A DNA stretch of 64,000 nt from Vespertiliibacter pulmonis (GCF_013377275.1 NZ_CP016615.1:1374830-1438829); one strand, 5' to 3'. Numbered from the stretch's first letter, positions 39,149-47,641 are shown. Made by a program: numbers and translations. The notes: generated from the letters alone by a model not told the origin.

Positions 39149-39994
39149 TTAAAAATCAGTTTCAATTGATACACCTTGTTCTTTTCTAAGCCTTGAAAGT
39201 ATTGTTAAGTCAGATAATTTTATAATTAAATGCTGATGATCTGGCTCTTTACTATGGCATTCAATACATACGGCTTTTAAGTTTCCTCTTTCATTATTTT
39301 GTTTATTACCATCTTTATGATGAGTATGTAATAAGTGTTTATATGCAGATAGATTTACGTTACAAGATTCACAGCAATAATTTTTAGAATAGCGGTAATT
39401 TTCAGAAATTTGTTTCCAATTAGAAGTATATCCAGGTTTATCTTGGTTTTTATATATAGGGAGTTCCCGAAAATAAGGACGAAAATATGCAAAGCATTCT
39501 TCTAAGTTAAATTCATTAAAGACTTTAGTCTTATTATTAGAATAGTTTTTATAATTTAGTTTAATTAGGCAATTTTTGCATACTTGAAGTTCTACTTCTT
39601 CTGTTATACCTGAATTATTATGGATTTCAAAATATCCACTATTATTTGTTGTTATATGATAACGTGCAAATCGCCCTTTATTCCTCATATTTTCAAGTGT
39701 TGAACAGTCTGTAAGGTGAAATTTATTCCTTTGTGTGATGTCTGTTATAGCTAATTCATATTTAAAGCTATGATCGGGAATAAAAAGTAGAACTTGTTTA
39801 TCTTGGTAGCTAAATATTCCTTCAGTAATTTCTAATTCTTCGAGAGTTATTTCTTTACCTTTACTTGTCGTTATATCAGTATTAAATTCTGTAGTTAATT
39901 TCTCTCCTTTCCGTAAGTCAATTTCAACTATTGATGTAGCCCCCATTTTTCTTACATTCATAAATAATTGACTAAAATCGACAGTTAATTTCAT
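39149..39994 (-). CDS. zorE: HNH endonuclease of Zorya-like system (ZorE-like)
   Basis: Probable effector nuclease. 281 residues. The HNH zinc-finger nuclease lies at 208-254: CESC, THHKDGNKQNN and CIECHSKEPDH, with both CxxC pairs and the HNH histidines and asparagines. Residues 1-130 are an unrecognised beta-rich region; a further CKNC pair at 139-142 starts a LIKLNYKNY segment. It begins directly after the zorB stop (TAGATG). In type II Zorya the third gene, ZorE, carries an HNH domain; I infer that role from order and domain, not from alignment. Confidence 0.75.
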   Translation of the reverse strand: MKLTVDFSQLFMNVRKMGATSIVEIDLRKGEKLTTEFNTDITTSKGKEITLEELEITEGIFSYQDKQVLLFIPDHSFKYELAITDITQRNKFHLTDCSTLENMRNKGRFARYHITTNNSGYFEIHNNSGITEEVELQVCKNCLIKLNYKNYSNNKTKVFNEFNLEECFAYFRPYFRELPIYKNQDKPGYTSNWKQISENYRYSKNYCCESCNVNLSAYKHLLHTHHKDGNKQNNERGNLKAVCIECHSKEPDHQHLIIKLSDLTILSRLRKEQGVSIETDF

Positions 39995-40684
39995 CTATTT
40001 CAACTCCGAAATACGTTGTAATTGTTCTTCAGCATTAGTAATAATTCTGAATGTAACTCTTTTTGAAGCATCTCTATCTTCGTTCCCCTTACTGTCTTTA
40101 ATTATTTTTGAAGATGATAAACCGACTGCTGAAATATTTGATTTAATCCACTCTTTATAAGGTGCTACTTCTTCTAGTTGATAAGTAAAGGCAAGTACTG
40201 ATCTAGTTCTATCTTGAGATAACCGCATATTCTCAAAATAGGCTTGATCTGGTGTGCTTAAATGTGTCCATTCACTACTGGTATGTCCTTCGATTCTTAC
40301 CTCACTAATCGAATCTTTATATTGATTAATTACTTTAAGGTAACGAGGAAAAAATTCTGAAAGTGTATGTTTAAATCTATCTTGTAAGGCGGATTCTCCT
40401 GTTTTAAATAATACTTCGGGGTCAGTAAAAATAAATGTAAGTGTCTCTTTATCTATTTTTGCTTTCCATTCAGCTAGGTTAGGTTTAAATTCAGCTTTTA
40501 AAGCTTGATAAATTTTTTCTTGATTATTTTGGTAAGAATCAGCCACTTTTTTGGTATTAAGTATTAGGCTAATTGCAATAAAGAGAAAAAGAATCATCAA
40601 GCCTGACATTAGATCTGAAATAGGAAGCCACTGAGAATCTTCGGAATCAGATTTTTTAATAAGTTTTGATAGATCTGTATTCAT
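39995..40684 (-). CDS. zorB: ZorB-like MotB/OmpA-domain protein
   Basis: Stator-like partner of ZorA that anchors the proton channel to peptidoglycan. I choose ATG 40682-40684 because GAGG lies six bases before it; the ATG at 40690 has none at usable distance. One helix at about 22-42 (PISDLMSGLMILFLFIAISLIL) carries Asp24, placed like the ion-channel aspartate of ZorB/MotB. The C-terminal OmpA/MotB fold has LFKTGESAL, VRIEGHTSSEW, LSQDRTRSVLAF and KRVTFRI. 229 residues. The zorA stop lies between its ribosome site and start codon, indicating coupling. Confidence 0.85.
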   Translation of the reverse strand: MNTDLSKLIKKSDSEDSQWLPISDLMSGLMILFLFIAISLILNTKKVADSYQNNQEKIYQALKAEFKPNLAEWKAKIDKETLTFIFTDPEVLFKTGESALQDRFKHTLSEFFPRYLKVINQYKDSISEVRIEGHTSSEWTHLSTPDQAYFENMRLSQDRTRSVLAFTYQLEEVAPYKEWIKSNISAVGLSSSKIIKDSKGNEDRDASKRVTFRIITNAEEQLQRISELK

Positions 40685-40686
40685 TA

Positions 40687-42537
40687 TCATCCTCGATTTC
40701 TATAAGAGGTAATATTATGCATTTCATTTACAAGTTTTTTATAGTCATCAGTAAACTGTCTACTAATAGTTGCTAATGCTCTACCCATTTCATTCATTAC
40801 TCTATTGACTTCACTTTGCATTGATTCATCAATTAATTTAAGTTGTTTAGTTACGCTTTCAGCTGTTATGTTTAAAGCATTTTTTCCTTCTTCTTCTAAT
40901 CTACGCATTAATTTACTGTTTTCAGAAATATGTGTTCGCATCAATTCTTCGAAGGTTTTGTGTAATGTTATTTGAAGTTGTTCAAACTCACGTTGTATTT
41001 CTTTATTTTTATTTAATAGTGCATTTGATGAATTTTTAATTCCTTCAGAGACTTCATTCACATTTTTATAAAGTTCTTCACCACCTTTATTTAAGTTTTG
41101 ATTGAGTTTTTCACCACTTTCAGCAATACCTTCAAGTGTTTTCTTAGTATTATTTTCAATATTAGCTAATGTTTTCTCAGCTTGGAAAATATGTTGTTGA
41201 AGTAATTTCTCAAATGTAGAATACACAGCATCTTGCATTGTAGTAAAGGTTTGTTGTATTTCTTGATTTTTATTCAATAATACATTTGATGAATTTTTAA
41301 TTCCTTCAGAGACTTCATTCACATTTTTATAAAGTTCTTCACCACCTTTATTTAAGTTTTGATTGAGTTTTTCACCACTTTCAGCAATACCTTCAATCAG
41401 TTTTTTATTCCCTTCGGAAACGCCAGAAAGCATTAGTTCAATTTGTGATTGGATTTGAGGTACGGCATTAACAGCTTTATCTTTTAATTCAGCAAAAGCA
41501 GTTAAATGGTTATCTAGCTCCTGAATTTGATGCTGATTTGCTGTTATTATTTGGCTTAGATTATTCATTGTTTTTGGAATTTCTTGAGTTGATTGCTCAA
41601 TATGGGTAATAGATTTTTCGGTATCTGATAATGTTTTTACACCAGAGTTATAGAGTTTAATCATTTCATTTAATTGGTTTTTATAATTTTCTTGCCATTC
41701 AATTAATGAGAGAACGGCTAAGTTGAGCTGTTTAAAATTATCTCCAAACTGTTCGATAAGATTATTATTAAAATCTGAAATAACTTGTTTTAATGCTTCA
41801 ATAACTTGTTGTGTTGCTGATTTAGACATCATTTCGGCAAAATCGTTAAGTTTTTTCCAGAGATGGTCTTCAAAAACCATAAACTGCATTTGAGATTGAT
41901 TTGTTATTTTTCTTATATCTTCAATATGGTTAAATCCATTTTCTAATATTTCTTTTGTTATTTTATTATTATCAGACAAATCGCTTCTTAATAATTTTAG
42001 TTGGCTTAATAAGCTACTATCAGTATTACTTCCAATAGCAACGGTTAATTGATCTACTGCTTTTGTTAGTGATTCAATATGGTCGCTCTGTTTCTTTGTA
42101 TGTTCTGCTTGTTCGTAAAATTTTCCTACCAGTGATTGAACATCTAATTTCTGATTATTAGCTTGCTTAGAGAGTGGAAAACTATAAATAATTTTTAAGA
42201 GAATAGATAAAGCAACGCCAATTACACTACTTAGAAATGCCGTTTTCATACCGCCGAGAAGAGAGCTGATACTGGTATCAATATTGTTAATATCAAAATT
42301 TAATAAGCCAGCAACTATCCCTGTAAATGTTCCAAGAATCCCAACGGAAGTTAATAAAACGGGAGAGTATTCAATAAGATTAGAAAAGAATTTTTTTTGT
42401 GGTTTTATACTTTGGAATATAAAGAAAAGGAGGCTAATAATAAAAATAAATACAAGAACAAGGCCAAAATCATCTGTAAGTTTGTCTGCATTTGCTGTTT
42501 TTAATAATTCTTCAAGTTTAGGAACAATAGGGAACAT
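40687..42537 (-). CDS. zorA: ZorA-like MotA/ExbB channel with long coiled-coil tail
   Basis: Proton-channel subunit of a Zorya anti-phage system. Started at ATG 42535-42537; a TTG five codons upstream is the alternative and neither has a clear Shine-Dalgarno. Three helices (about 23-44, 58-80, 98-119) include the MotA/TolQ/ExbB pattern VGILGTFTGIVAGLLNF and GGMKTAFLSSVIGVALSILLKI. Residues 125-616 are a long, charged, Gln/Asn-rich coiled coil, the cytoplasmic tail typical of ZorA and absent from MotA or ExbB. A 38-residue block (EGIAESGEKLNQNLNKGGEE and on) occurs twice, 87 residues apart, with identical DNA. Confidence 0.87.
   Translation of the reverse strand: MFPIVPKLEELLKTANADKLTDDFGLVLVFIFIISLLFFIFQSIKPQKKFFSNLIEYSPVLLTSVGILGTFTGIVAGLLNFDINNIDTSISSLLGGMKTAFLSSVIGVALSILLKIIYSFPLSKQANNQKLDVQSLVGKFYEQAEHTKKQSDHIESLTKAVDQLTVAIGSNTDSSLLSQLKLLRSDLSDNNKITKEILENGFNHIEDIRKITNQSQMQFMVFEDHLWKKLNDFAEMMSKSATQQVIEALKQVISDFNNNLIEQFGDNFKQLNLAVLSLIEWQENYKNQLNEMIKLYNSGVKTLSDTEKSITHIEQSTQEIPKTMNNLSQIITANQHQIQELDNHLTAFAELKDKAVNAVPQIQSQIELMLSGVSEGNKKLIEGIAESGEKLNQNLNKGGEELYKNVNEVSEGIKNSSNVLLNKNQEIQQTFTTMQDAVYSTFEKLLQQHIFQAEKTLANIENNTKKTLEGIAESGEKLNQNLNKGGEELYKNVNEVSEGIKNSSNALLNKNKEIQREFEQLQITLHKTFEELMRTHISENSKLMRRLEEEGKNALNITAESVTKQLKLIDESMQSEVNRVMNEMGRALATISRQFTDDYKKLVNEMHNITSYRNRG
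41022..41396. repeat. 114-bp direct repeat in zorA tail
   Basis: Bases 41022-41135 recur without change at 41283-41396, a period of 261 bp (87 codons, in frame). Similarity continues beyond the exact block on the right-hand protein side (LLNKN, EIQ). It reads as a recent in-frame tandem duplication of part of the ZorA coiled coil and could expand or contract by recombination. Confidence 0.95.
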
Positions 42538-42588
42538 AGTAAGATAAACCAATGTAACAATAGATTGACAAATTTTACTATATGATAA

Positions 42589-42610
42589 TAAAAAAGCTAT
42601 TAAAAATAGC
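42589..42610 (-). terminator. Terminator of folK operon, upstream of zorA
   Basis: On the minus strand GCTATT-TTT-AATAGC (42596-42610) is followed by TTTTTTATTA. It separates dksA/pcnB/folK transcription from the co-directional zor genes, so the zor genes need their own promoter in the ~50 bp before zorA; TTGTCA there has only a poor -10 partner. A second hairpin without U tract (GTATGAG/CTCATAC, 42636-42658) lies just after folK. Confidence 0.75.
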
Positions 42611-42665
42611 AGTGGAGTTTAATAAATATTGACAGAGTATGAGGTGTATTCTCATACCCCATATA

Positions 42666-43139
42666 TTAAGCGTACTTCATCATTTTATGATTAGCAAATT
42701 GGCGGTAGAGATCTGCTAATTTTTCGCCATTGGGGAGCTGAAGATTGGGGGAAAGATCGTATAGGGGGACAACTACAAATTCTCGATTTTGCATATCATA
42801 ATGAGGAATTATTAAGCGTTCACTTTTGATTTGTTGGCTGCCATATAACAGAATATCTAAATCAAGGGTACGTTCTCCCCAATGGCGTAAGCGAACTCGC
42901 CCTTGTTTATTTTCAATCTGTTGGAGTCTGTCTAACAAAGCAAGAGCGGTGAGATCCGTGTCAAATTTTGCAACGGCATTGATATAATCAGGCTGATCTT
43001 GTGGGCCTAATGGTTTACTACCGTAAAAAGGGCTAATCTCAAGATTATACGCAAATTTTCGGAGCGAAGTTACCGCTTGTTTTAGCTGCTCTAGAGGCGA
43101 TGCTAAATTTGAGCCAAGAGCAATATAAACGGTTTCCAT
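42666..43139 (-). CDS. folK: 2-amino-4-hydroxy-6-hydroxymethyldihydropteridine pyrophosphokinase
   Basis: Pyrophosphorylates the pterin in folate synthesis. 157 residues beginning METVYIALGSNLASPLEQL, with the GPQDQPDYINAVA substrate loop and RWGERTLDLDILLYG metal/ATP motif (about residues 82-96). It overlaps pcnB by one base. dksA-pcnB-folK is also the E. coli order. Confidence 0.97.
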   Translation of the reverse strand: METVYIALGSNLASPLEQLKQAVTSLRKFAYNLEISPFYGSKPLGPQDQPDYINAVAKFDTDLTALALLDRLQQIENKQGRVRLRHWGERTLDLDILLYGSQQIKSERLIIPHYDMQNREFVVVPLYDLSPNLQLPNGEKLADLYRQFANHKMMKYA

Positions 43140-44716
43140 TAGTTTTCTCCTGTCGGTATGTTTTCAGCTGTAGCTGATTTTTTCTTACGATAAAATCGTT
43201 TACGTGGTTTGCGCTTTTTCTTTGGTGCTTCATCTAGAAAATTAGGTGGATATTTTATGTGTTGTAACATTTCTTGGCGTTGTGCATCGTTACTAAACTG
43301 AAATTCATGCCACCAAGCACTTAATTCAACTAGATCACCGCCCTCAATTTCTGCACGCATTACTAATAGATCAAAACCTGCCCGAAATTTAATATGTTCA
43401 AGTGTTTGATGTGGGCGCTTGCCTGTACGCTTTGGAAATTGGAATTGTAATGCCCAAATATCTCGAATAACGGTTGTATGTCGGCGGTGTAAAGCCACTG
43501 CACGGTTAGCTTCGGCTAAAATCTCATTTGTTGCTAATGCCATTGCATCAAACGTATTTAAGCCTCCTTCATTTTTTAGTTCATCAATTTTTTCTCGTAG
43601 GGGATACCATAATAATGCTGAAAAAAGAAAGGCAGGATTAACCCGTAAATCATCACGGATACGATCATCTGTCGATTGTAAGGATTTTATGAGCATTCTT
43701 TCTGCATTAGAATCGTTATGTTCGGTAAAAAATGGACGTAATGTTGGGAAAAGCTGCTCAAACAGCCCATATTGGCGTAATAATTCATAGGTTTTTAGCC
43801 CTTTGCCAGATTGAAGTAATTTTAGTGATTCTTCAAATAAGCGAGCGGGGGGAATGTTGCCAAGTAACGGTGCCATTTGAGCAATAGGTGTGTCGCTGGC
43901 TTTATCAAGGAACATATCGAGTTTTGCCATAAAACGTATAGCTCGTAGCATTCTGACAGGATCTTCTTGATAGCGAACAACAGGATCACCGATAAGGCGT
44001 AAACGCCCAGCTTTGAGATCAGTGACACCTTCAAAGAAATCAAAAATTAGATTATGGGTTGGATCATAATAAAGGGCATTTACACTGAAATCTCGGCGTT
44101 CGGCATCTTCTCTTAATGTGCCGTATACGTTATCTCGTAGGATCATTCCTTCCGTACTAGTTTTGGAGATTTTTTCGTTGTTATTATTTTGATGTTCGGC
44201 ACGGAATGTAGCAACCTCATAAATTTCTCGGCCGTAAACGATATGAGCGAGTCGGAATCTGCGGCCAATAATACGACATTGGCGACCAAAAATTTTCTGA
44301 ATTTCTTCTGGGCGAGCATTCGTTGCAATATCAATATCTTTAGAGGGGGATTGCAACAATAAATCTCGAATGCAGCCCCCAACTAAATAGGCTTCATAAC
44401 CTGCTTTATTTAGTTTATTTACAATAGCAATAGCGTTATTCGGAAAATTTTTGGGGCTAATATTGTAATGGTTAGCATTGAATGTAAATTTTTTATGCAA
44501 AATATGAGAGGGTAAGTTATTTCCCATTGTTTTTTTAGGGGAAGGTTTTGCTAATTTTTTTTGAGAGTGAGGGGTACGCTCAACATTCTCAGGGGAAGAC
44601 CGTTCTGTTTTGATCGCACTGAAATTTCTGTTTTTTACATTTTTTGATGTTGCTTCAAGCGGTTGTTTTGTTTGTTTTTTTTGCTTGGAAAACAAAGATT
44701 TTATGTAATTTAAAAT
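43139..44716 (-). CDS. pcnB: Poly(A) polymerase I, apparent AUU start
   Basis: Adds poly(A) tails to RNA and so promotes decay. I start it at ATT 44714-44716: GAGGTGA lies just before it at ideal spacing, an in-frame TGA lies two codons upstream, and no ATG exists near; the first TTG (44695) is 27 bases from that ribosome site. E. coli pcnB is known to start at AUU, and the N-terminus LNYIKSLFSKQKK aligns with the E. coli start. 525 residues. The nucleotidyltransferase motif is LVGGCIRDLLLQSPSKDIDIATNA; the RNA-binding region EDPVRMLRAIRFMAKL follows, and the C-terminus is basic (KKKRKPRKRFYRKKK). Confidence 0.93.
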   Translation of the reverse strand: MLNYIKSLFSKQKKQTKQPLEATSKNVKNRNFSAIKTERSSPENVERTPHSQKKLAKPSPKKTMGNNLPSHILHKKFTFNANHYNISPKNFPNNAIAIVNKLNKAGYEAYLVGGCIRDLLLQSPSKDIDIATNARPEEIQKIFGRQCRIIGRRFRLAHIVYGREIYEVATFRAEHQNNNNEKISKTSTEGMILRDNVYGTLREDAERRDFSVNALYYDPTHNLIFDFFEGVTDLKAGRLRLIGDPVVRYQEDPVRMLRAIRFMAKLDMFLDKASDTPIAQMAPLLGNIPPARLFEESLKLLQSGKGLKTYELLRQYGLFEQLFPTLRPFFTEHNDSNAERMLIKSLQSTDDRIRDDLRVNPAFLFSALLWYPLREKIDELKNEGGLNTFDAMALATNEILAEANRAVALHRRHTTVIRDIWALQFQFPKRTGKRPHQTLEHIKFRAGFDLLVMRAEIEGGDLVELSAWWHEFQFSNDAQRQEMLQHIKYPPNFLDEAPKKKRKPRKRFYRKKKSATAENIPTGEN

Positions 44717-44816
44717 AGTTCACCTCAATTTAACTATTCATTGCAATTAAAAATAATTTAGTAATTATACTGTGAATAATAGCTTATTGCTATTTTGTTA
44801 GGTGGTTTAATAAAAT

Positions 44817-44838
44817 AGGATAGCAAATGCTATCCTTT
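44817..44838 (-). terminator. Hairpin between dksA and pcnB
   Basis: AGGATAGC and GCTATCCT (44817-44824, 44829-44836) pair with a 4-base loop; on the minus strand ATTTTATT follows. It may end part of dksA transcription before pcnB. Confidence 0.7.
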
Positions 44839-44860
44839 GTGTCATATTAAATAGATATAA

Positions 44861-45310
44861 TTATCCACCCATCTGTTTTTCACGAATTTCGGCTAGGGTT
44901 TTACAGTCGATACATAAATCTGCAGTTGGTCTGGCTTCTAGCCGTTTTAGTCCAATTTCAATGCCACAGGCATCACAGTATCCATAGTCGCCAGAATCTA
45001 ATTTAGTTAGAGTTTGCTCAATTTTTTTGAGTAATTTGCGTTCACGATCACGATTACGAAGTTCTAAACTAAATTCTTCTTCTTGGGTTGCTCTGTCGGC
45101 AGGATCGGCAAAATTGGTTACATCATCTTGCATTTGGTTTTTAGTCCGTTCTGCTTCTTCCATTATTTGAGCGTGCCACGCTTTGAGAATTTTACGAAAA
45201 TGCTCAATTTGCGCATCGTCCATATATTCTTCATTTTTGCCCAGCTGGTAAGGGGTTACGCCGGCTAAGGCTAATAAACTGAGCGAAGTGGTTTTTGCCA
45301 CTTGAGTCAT
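44861..45310 (-). CDS. dksA: RNA polymerase-binding transcription factor DksA
   Basis: Works with ppGpp (made by RelA, at the left end of this window) to retune transcription in the stringent response. 149 residues: coiled coil with tip [25 protein letters not shown], including the DxxDxA aspartates, then the zinc finger [25 protein letters not shown] with four cysteines. Length equals E. coli (151). Confidence 0.98.
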   Translation of the reverse strand: MTQVAKTTSLSLLALAGVTPYQLGKNEEYMDDAQIEHFRKILKAWHAQIMEEAERTKNQMQDDVTNFADPADRATQEEEFSLELRNRDRERKLLKKIEQTLTKLDSGDYGYCDACGIEIGLKRLEARPTADLCIDCKTLAEIREKQMGG

Positions 45311-45724
45311 AGATCACTCCTGTTAATGTATGGTTTTCCCTAAGCACAACTTTTAGGGGCTAGTCGAAAGGGCGTATAAATATCAAAACTTCTTTGTTTT
45401 GGCAAATAGATTTTATGAAATTAATGAAAATCTGCGTGTTGTAACAAAAATTTTTCGAAATTTGATGCAAACTTTTGGTTTAATGAGTGAGAATTTAATT
45501 TAACTCATTGATTTATGATAATTACAAGCGGTAAGTTGCATAAGGTTATTTGTCAATTAACCATTTATGTTTATGAAGGTGAAATTTTATATCATAAAAA
45601 AAACTAATCTTAAATCTTAATTTATATCGCTTATCAGATTTCTGAAATTTGATCTGCTTCACGTTTTTTTCTACTCAAAATCGCTATCATTCACACAACA
45701 TTTTGATAACAAAAGGATACTAAA
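45311..45724. other. 414-bp divergent region between dksA and aspA
   Basis: No gene is seen. It holds one uptake sequence (ACAAGCGGT near 45528), the CRP site and promoter of aspA at its right end, and must hold the dksA promoter at its left end, which I could not define. The middle is plain AT-rich DNA. Confidence 0.6.
45645..45690 (+). promoter_or_regulatory. Class II CRP-dependent promoter of aspA
   Basis: The 22-bp site at 45645-45666 (AAATTTGATCTGCTTCACGT, then TT) resembles the CRP consensus (AAATGTGATCT-AGATCACATTT) with most bases kept. TATCAT at 45685-45690 is a good -10. The likely start near 45697 is 41.5 bp from the centre of the site, the spacing of class II CRP activation. E. 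coli aspA is also CRP-controlled. Confidence 0.6.
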
Positions 45725-47149
45725 ATGAGTGATACACGTATTGAAATTGATTTACTGGGTGAACGTGATGTACCAAATGAGGCTTATTGGGGGATTCATA
45801 CATTACGAGCAGTAGAAAATTTTAATATTTCAAATGCTGTGATTTCTGATGTCCCTGAGTTTGTTCGGGGAATGGTAATGGTGAAAAAAGCTACAGCATT
45901 AGCAAATGGTGAGTTAGGTGCTATTCCGAAGAAGATTGCGAAAATTATTGTACAAGCTTGTGATGAAATTTTGAAAAATGGACGTTGTATGGATCAGTTC
46001 CCATCAGATATTTATCAAGGTGGAGCGGGTACATCTGTAAACATGAATACTAATGAAGTAGTTGCAAATCTTGCTTTAGAATTATTAGGGCATAAAAAAG
46101 GAGAGTATCAATATGTGAATCCGATGGATCACGTTAATGCAAGCCAATCTACCAATGATGCTTATCCAACGGGTTTTCGTATTGCTGTCTATAACAGCAT
46201 TATGCATCTAATCAGCAAAATTCTCTATTTACAGCAAAGTTTTGAGAATAAGGCAAATGAATTTTCTCAAGTATTAAAAATGGGAAGAACGCAGTTACAA
46301 GATGCGGTACCAATGACAGTTGGGCAAGAGTTTAAAGCGTTTTCCGTTCTACTTGATGAAGAGGTTAAAAATTTAAAACGAACTGCTGAATTATTATTAG
46401 AAGTTAATCTTGGTGCAACAGCCATAGGAACAGGGCTGAATACACCTGAAGGTTATGCGGAGTTAGTCGTAAAATATTTATCAGAAGTAACCGCTCTTCC
46501 TTGTGTGTTGTCTGAAAATTTGATCGAGGCAACGTCTGATTGTGGTGCGTATGTGATGGTTCACGGTGCATTAAAGCGTACAGCGGTAAAATTATCTAAA
46601 GTATGTAATGATTTACGTTTACTCTCATCAGGCCCTCGTGCGGGTTTAAATGAGATTAACTTACCAGAATTACAGGCTGGCTCATCTATTATGCCAGCAA
46701 AAGTAAATCCAGTAATTCCAGAAGTCGTTAATCAGGTATGCTTTAAAGTGATCGGTAATGATACAACGATTACGTTTGCTGCCGAAGCAGGACAATTACA
46801 GTTAAATGTTATGGAGCCTGTTATTGCACAAGCGATGTTTGAATCGATTGAATTACTCACTAATGCGTGTGTTAATTTAAGAGATAAATGTATTGACGGT
46901 ATTACTGTGAATAAAGAAATTTGTGAAAACTATGTCTTTAATTCAATTGGAATTGTTACTTATCTGAATCCATTTATTGGACATCACGAAGGTGATATTG
47001 TGGGTAAAATCTGTGCAACAACAGGGCGTAGTGTACGTGATGTTGTATTAGAGCGTGGTTTATTAACTGCAGAACAGCTTGATGATATTCTCTCTGTTGA
47101 TAATTTAATGAACCCGAAATATAAGGCAAAGCGGTTTGAAGATGAGTAA
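45725..47149 (+). CDS. aspA: Aspartate ammonia-lyase (aspartase)
   Basis: Interconverts aspartate and fumarate plus ammonia; supplies fumarate for anaerobic respiration. 474 residues. The superfamily signature [11 protein letters not shown] (near residue 318) and the substrate motifs [14 protein letters not shown] and [12 protein letters not shown] are intact. Length matches E. coli AspA (478). Terminator follows directly. Confidence 0.97.
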   Translation: MSDTRIEIDLLGERDVPNEAYWGIHTLRAVENFNISNAVISDVPEFVRGMVMVKKATALANGELGAIPKKIAKIIVQACDEILKNGRCMDQFPSDIYQGGAGTSVNMNTNEVVANLALELLGHKKGEYQYVNPMDHVNASQSTNDAYPTGFRIAVYNSIMHLISKILYLQQSFENKANEFSQVLKMGRTQLQDAVPMTVGQEFKAFSVLLDEEVKNLKRTAELLLEVNLGATAIGTGLNTPEGYAELVVKYLSEVTALPCVLSENLIEATSDCGAYVMVHGALKRTAVKLSKVCNDLRLLSSGPRAGLNEINLPELQAGSSIMPAKVNPVIPEVVNQVCFKVIGNDTTITFAAEAGQLQLNVMEPVIAQAMFESIELLTNACVNLRDKCIDGITVNKEICENYVFNSIGIVTYLNPFIGHHEGDIVGKICATTGRSVRDVVLERGLLTAEQLDDILSVDNLMNPKYKAKRFEDE

Positions 47150-47189
47150 TATTTGCTATAGAAGGTAGTAAATAATTATCGATTATAAG

Positions 47190-47223
47190 AAAATCGCACT
47201 AAATGAATAAGTGCGATTTTTTT
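47190..47223 (+). terminator. Terminator of aspA
   Basis: AAATCGCACT (47191-47200) pairs with AGTGCGATTT (47210-47219) around a 9-base loop, then TTTTT. Confidence 0.85.
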
Positions 47224-47247
47224 ATTAAAAAACGAAAATACTGGAAT

Positions 47248-47276
47248 AAAAAAGCCTCACATTTTGCGAGGCTTTC
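47248..47276 (-). terminator. Terminator of rpmE
   Basis: AAAGCCTC (47251-47258) and GAGGCTTT (47268-47275) form an 8-bp stem; on the minus strand TTTTTTATT follows. 19 bp after the rpmE stop. Confidence 0.85.
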
Positions 47277-47294
47277 ACTAGTTTAAACTGATTA

Positions 47295-47507
47295 TTATTT
47301 TGCACCTGGAATGCTAAAACGTTTATTGAAACGCTCAACACGACCGCCAGTATCAACAACACGTTGTTTACCTGTATAGAATGGGTGGCAGTTGCCACAT
47401 ACATCAAGGTTTAAATTTTTATCAACGGTTGAACGTGTTTTGATCACATTACCGCAAGAACAAGTTGCCGTAATTTCTACGTAATTAGGGTGAATACCTT
47501 TTTTCAT
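47295..47507 (-). CDS. rpmE: Ribosomal protein bL31 (zinc-binding form)
   Basis: 70 residues, [24 protein letters not shown] and [26 protein letters not shown]. The four cysteines (16, 18, 37, 40) mark the zinc-containing C+ form, not the zinc-free paralogue induced by zinc starvation. Single gene with strong promoter and ~100-base leader. Confidence 0.97.
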   Translation of the reverse strand: MKKGIHPNYVEITATCSCGNVIKTRSTVDKNLNLDVCGNCHPFYTGKQRVVDTGGRVERFNKRFSIPGAK

Positions 47508-47538
47508 AATAGAAAACCTCTAAAGAAGCCATATCGCC

Positions 47539-47641
47539 ATCAGAGCATACTACTTGGCTGTCTGATACCATATGTATTAAAAATAGTTGAGAATATCTCA
47601 ACACGAAATCGCATTATAGTTATAATAAAAATGAAATTCAA
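47539..47641 (-). promoter_or_regulatory. rpmE promoter and structured leader
   Basis: On the minus strand TTGAAT (47636-47641), a 17-bp spacer and TATAAT (47613-47618) form a near-ideal promoter; start near 47606. The mRNA then begins with the hairpin GTTGAGA-3 nt-TCTCAAC (47586-47602) and holds a second one, ATCAGA...TCTGAT (47539-47566, with inner GC pairs), before the coding start. Autogenous control of rpmE by bL31 is known in E. coli; these are candidate operator structures. The rest of the 302-bp gap to tkt holds no gene I can support. Confidence 0.6.

Noticed and set aside
39995-42537. zorA/zorB pair as flagellar MotAB or TolQ/ExbB systems
   Set aside because: No flagellar, Tol or Ton genes nearby, the channel protein has a very long coiled-coil tail, and an HNH nuclease is directly coupled.
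45620-45666. FNR site upstream of aspA
   Set aside because: TTTGAT occurs but no paired ATCAA half-site at the right spacing; the CRP reading fits better.
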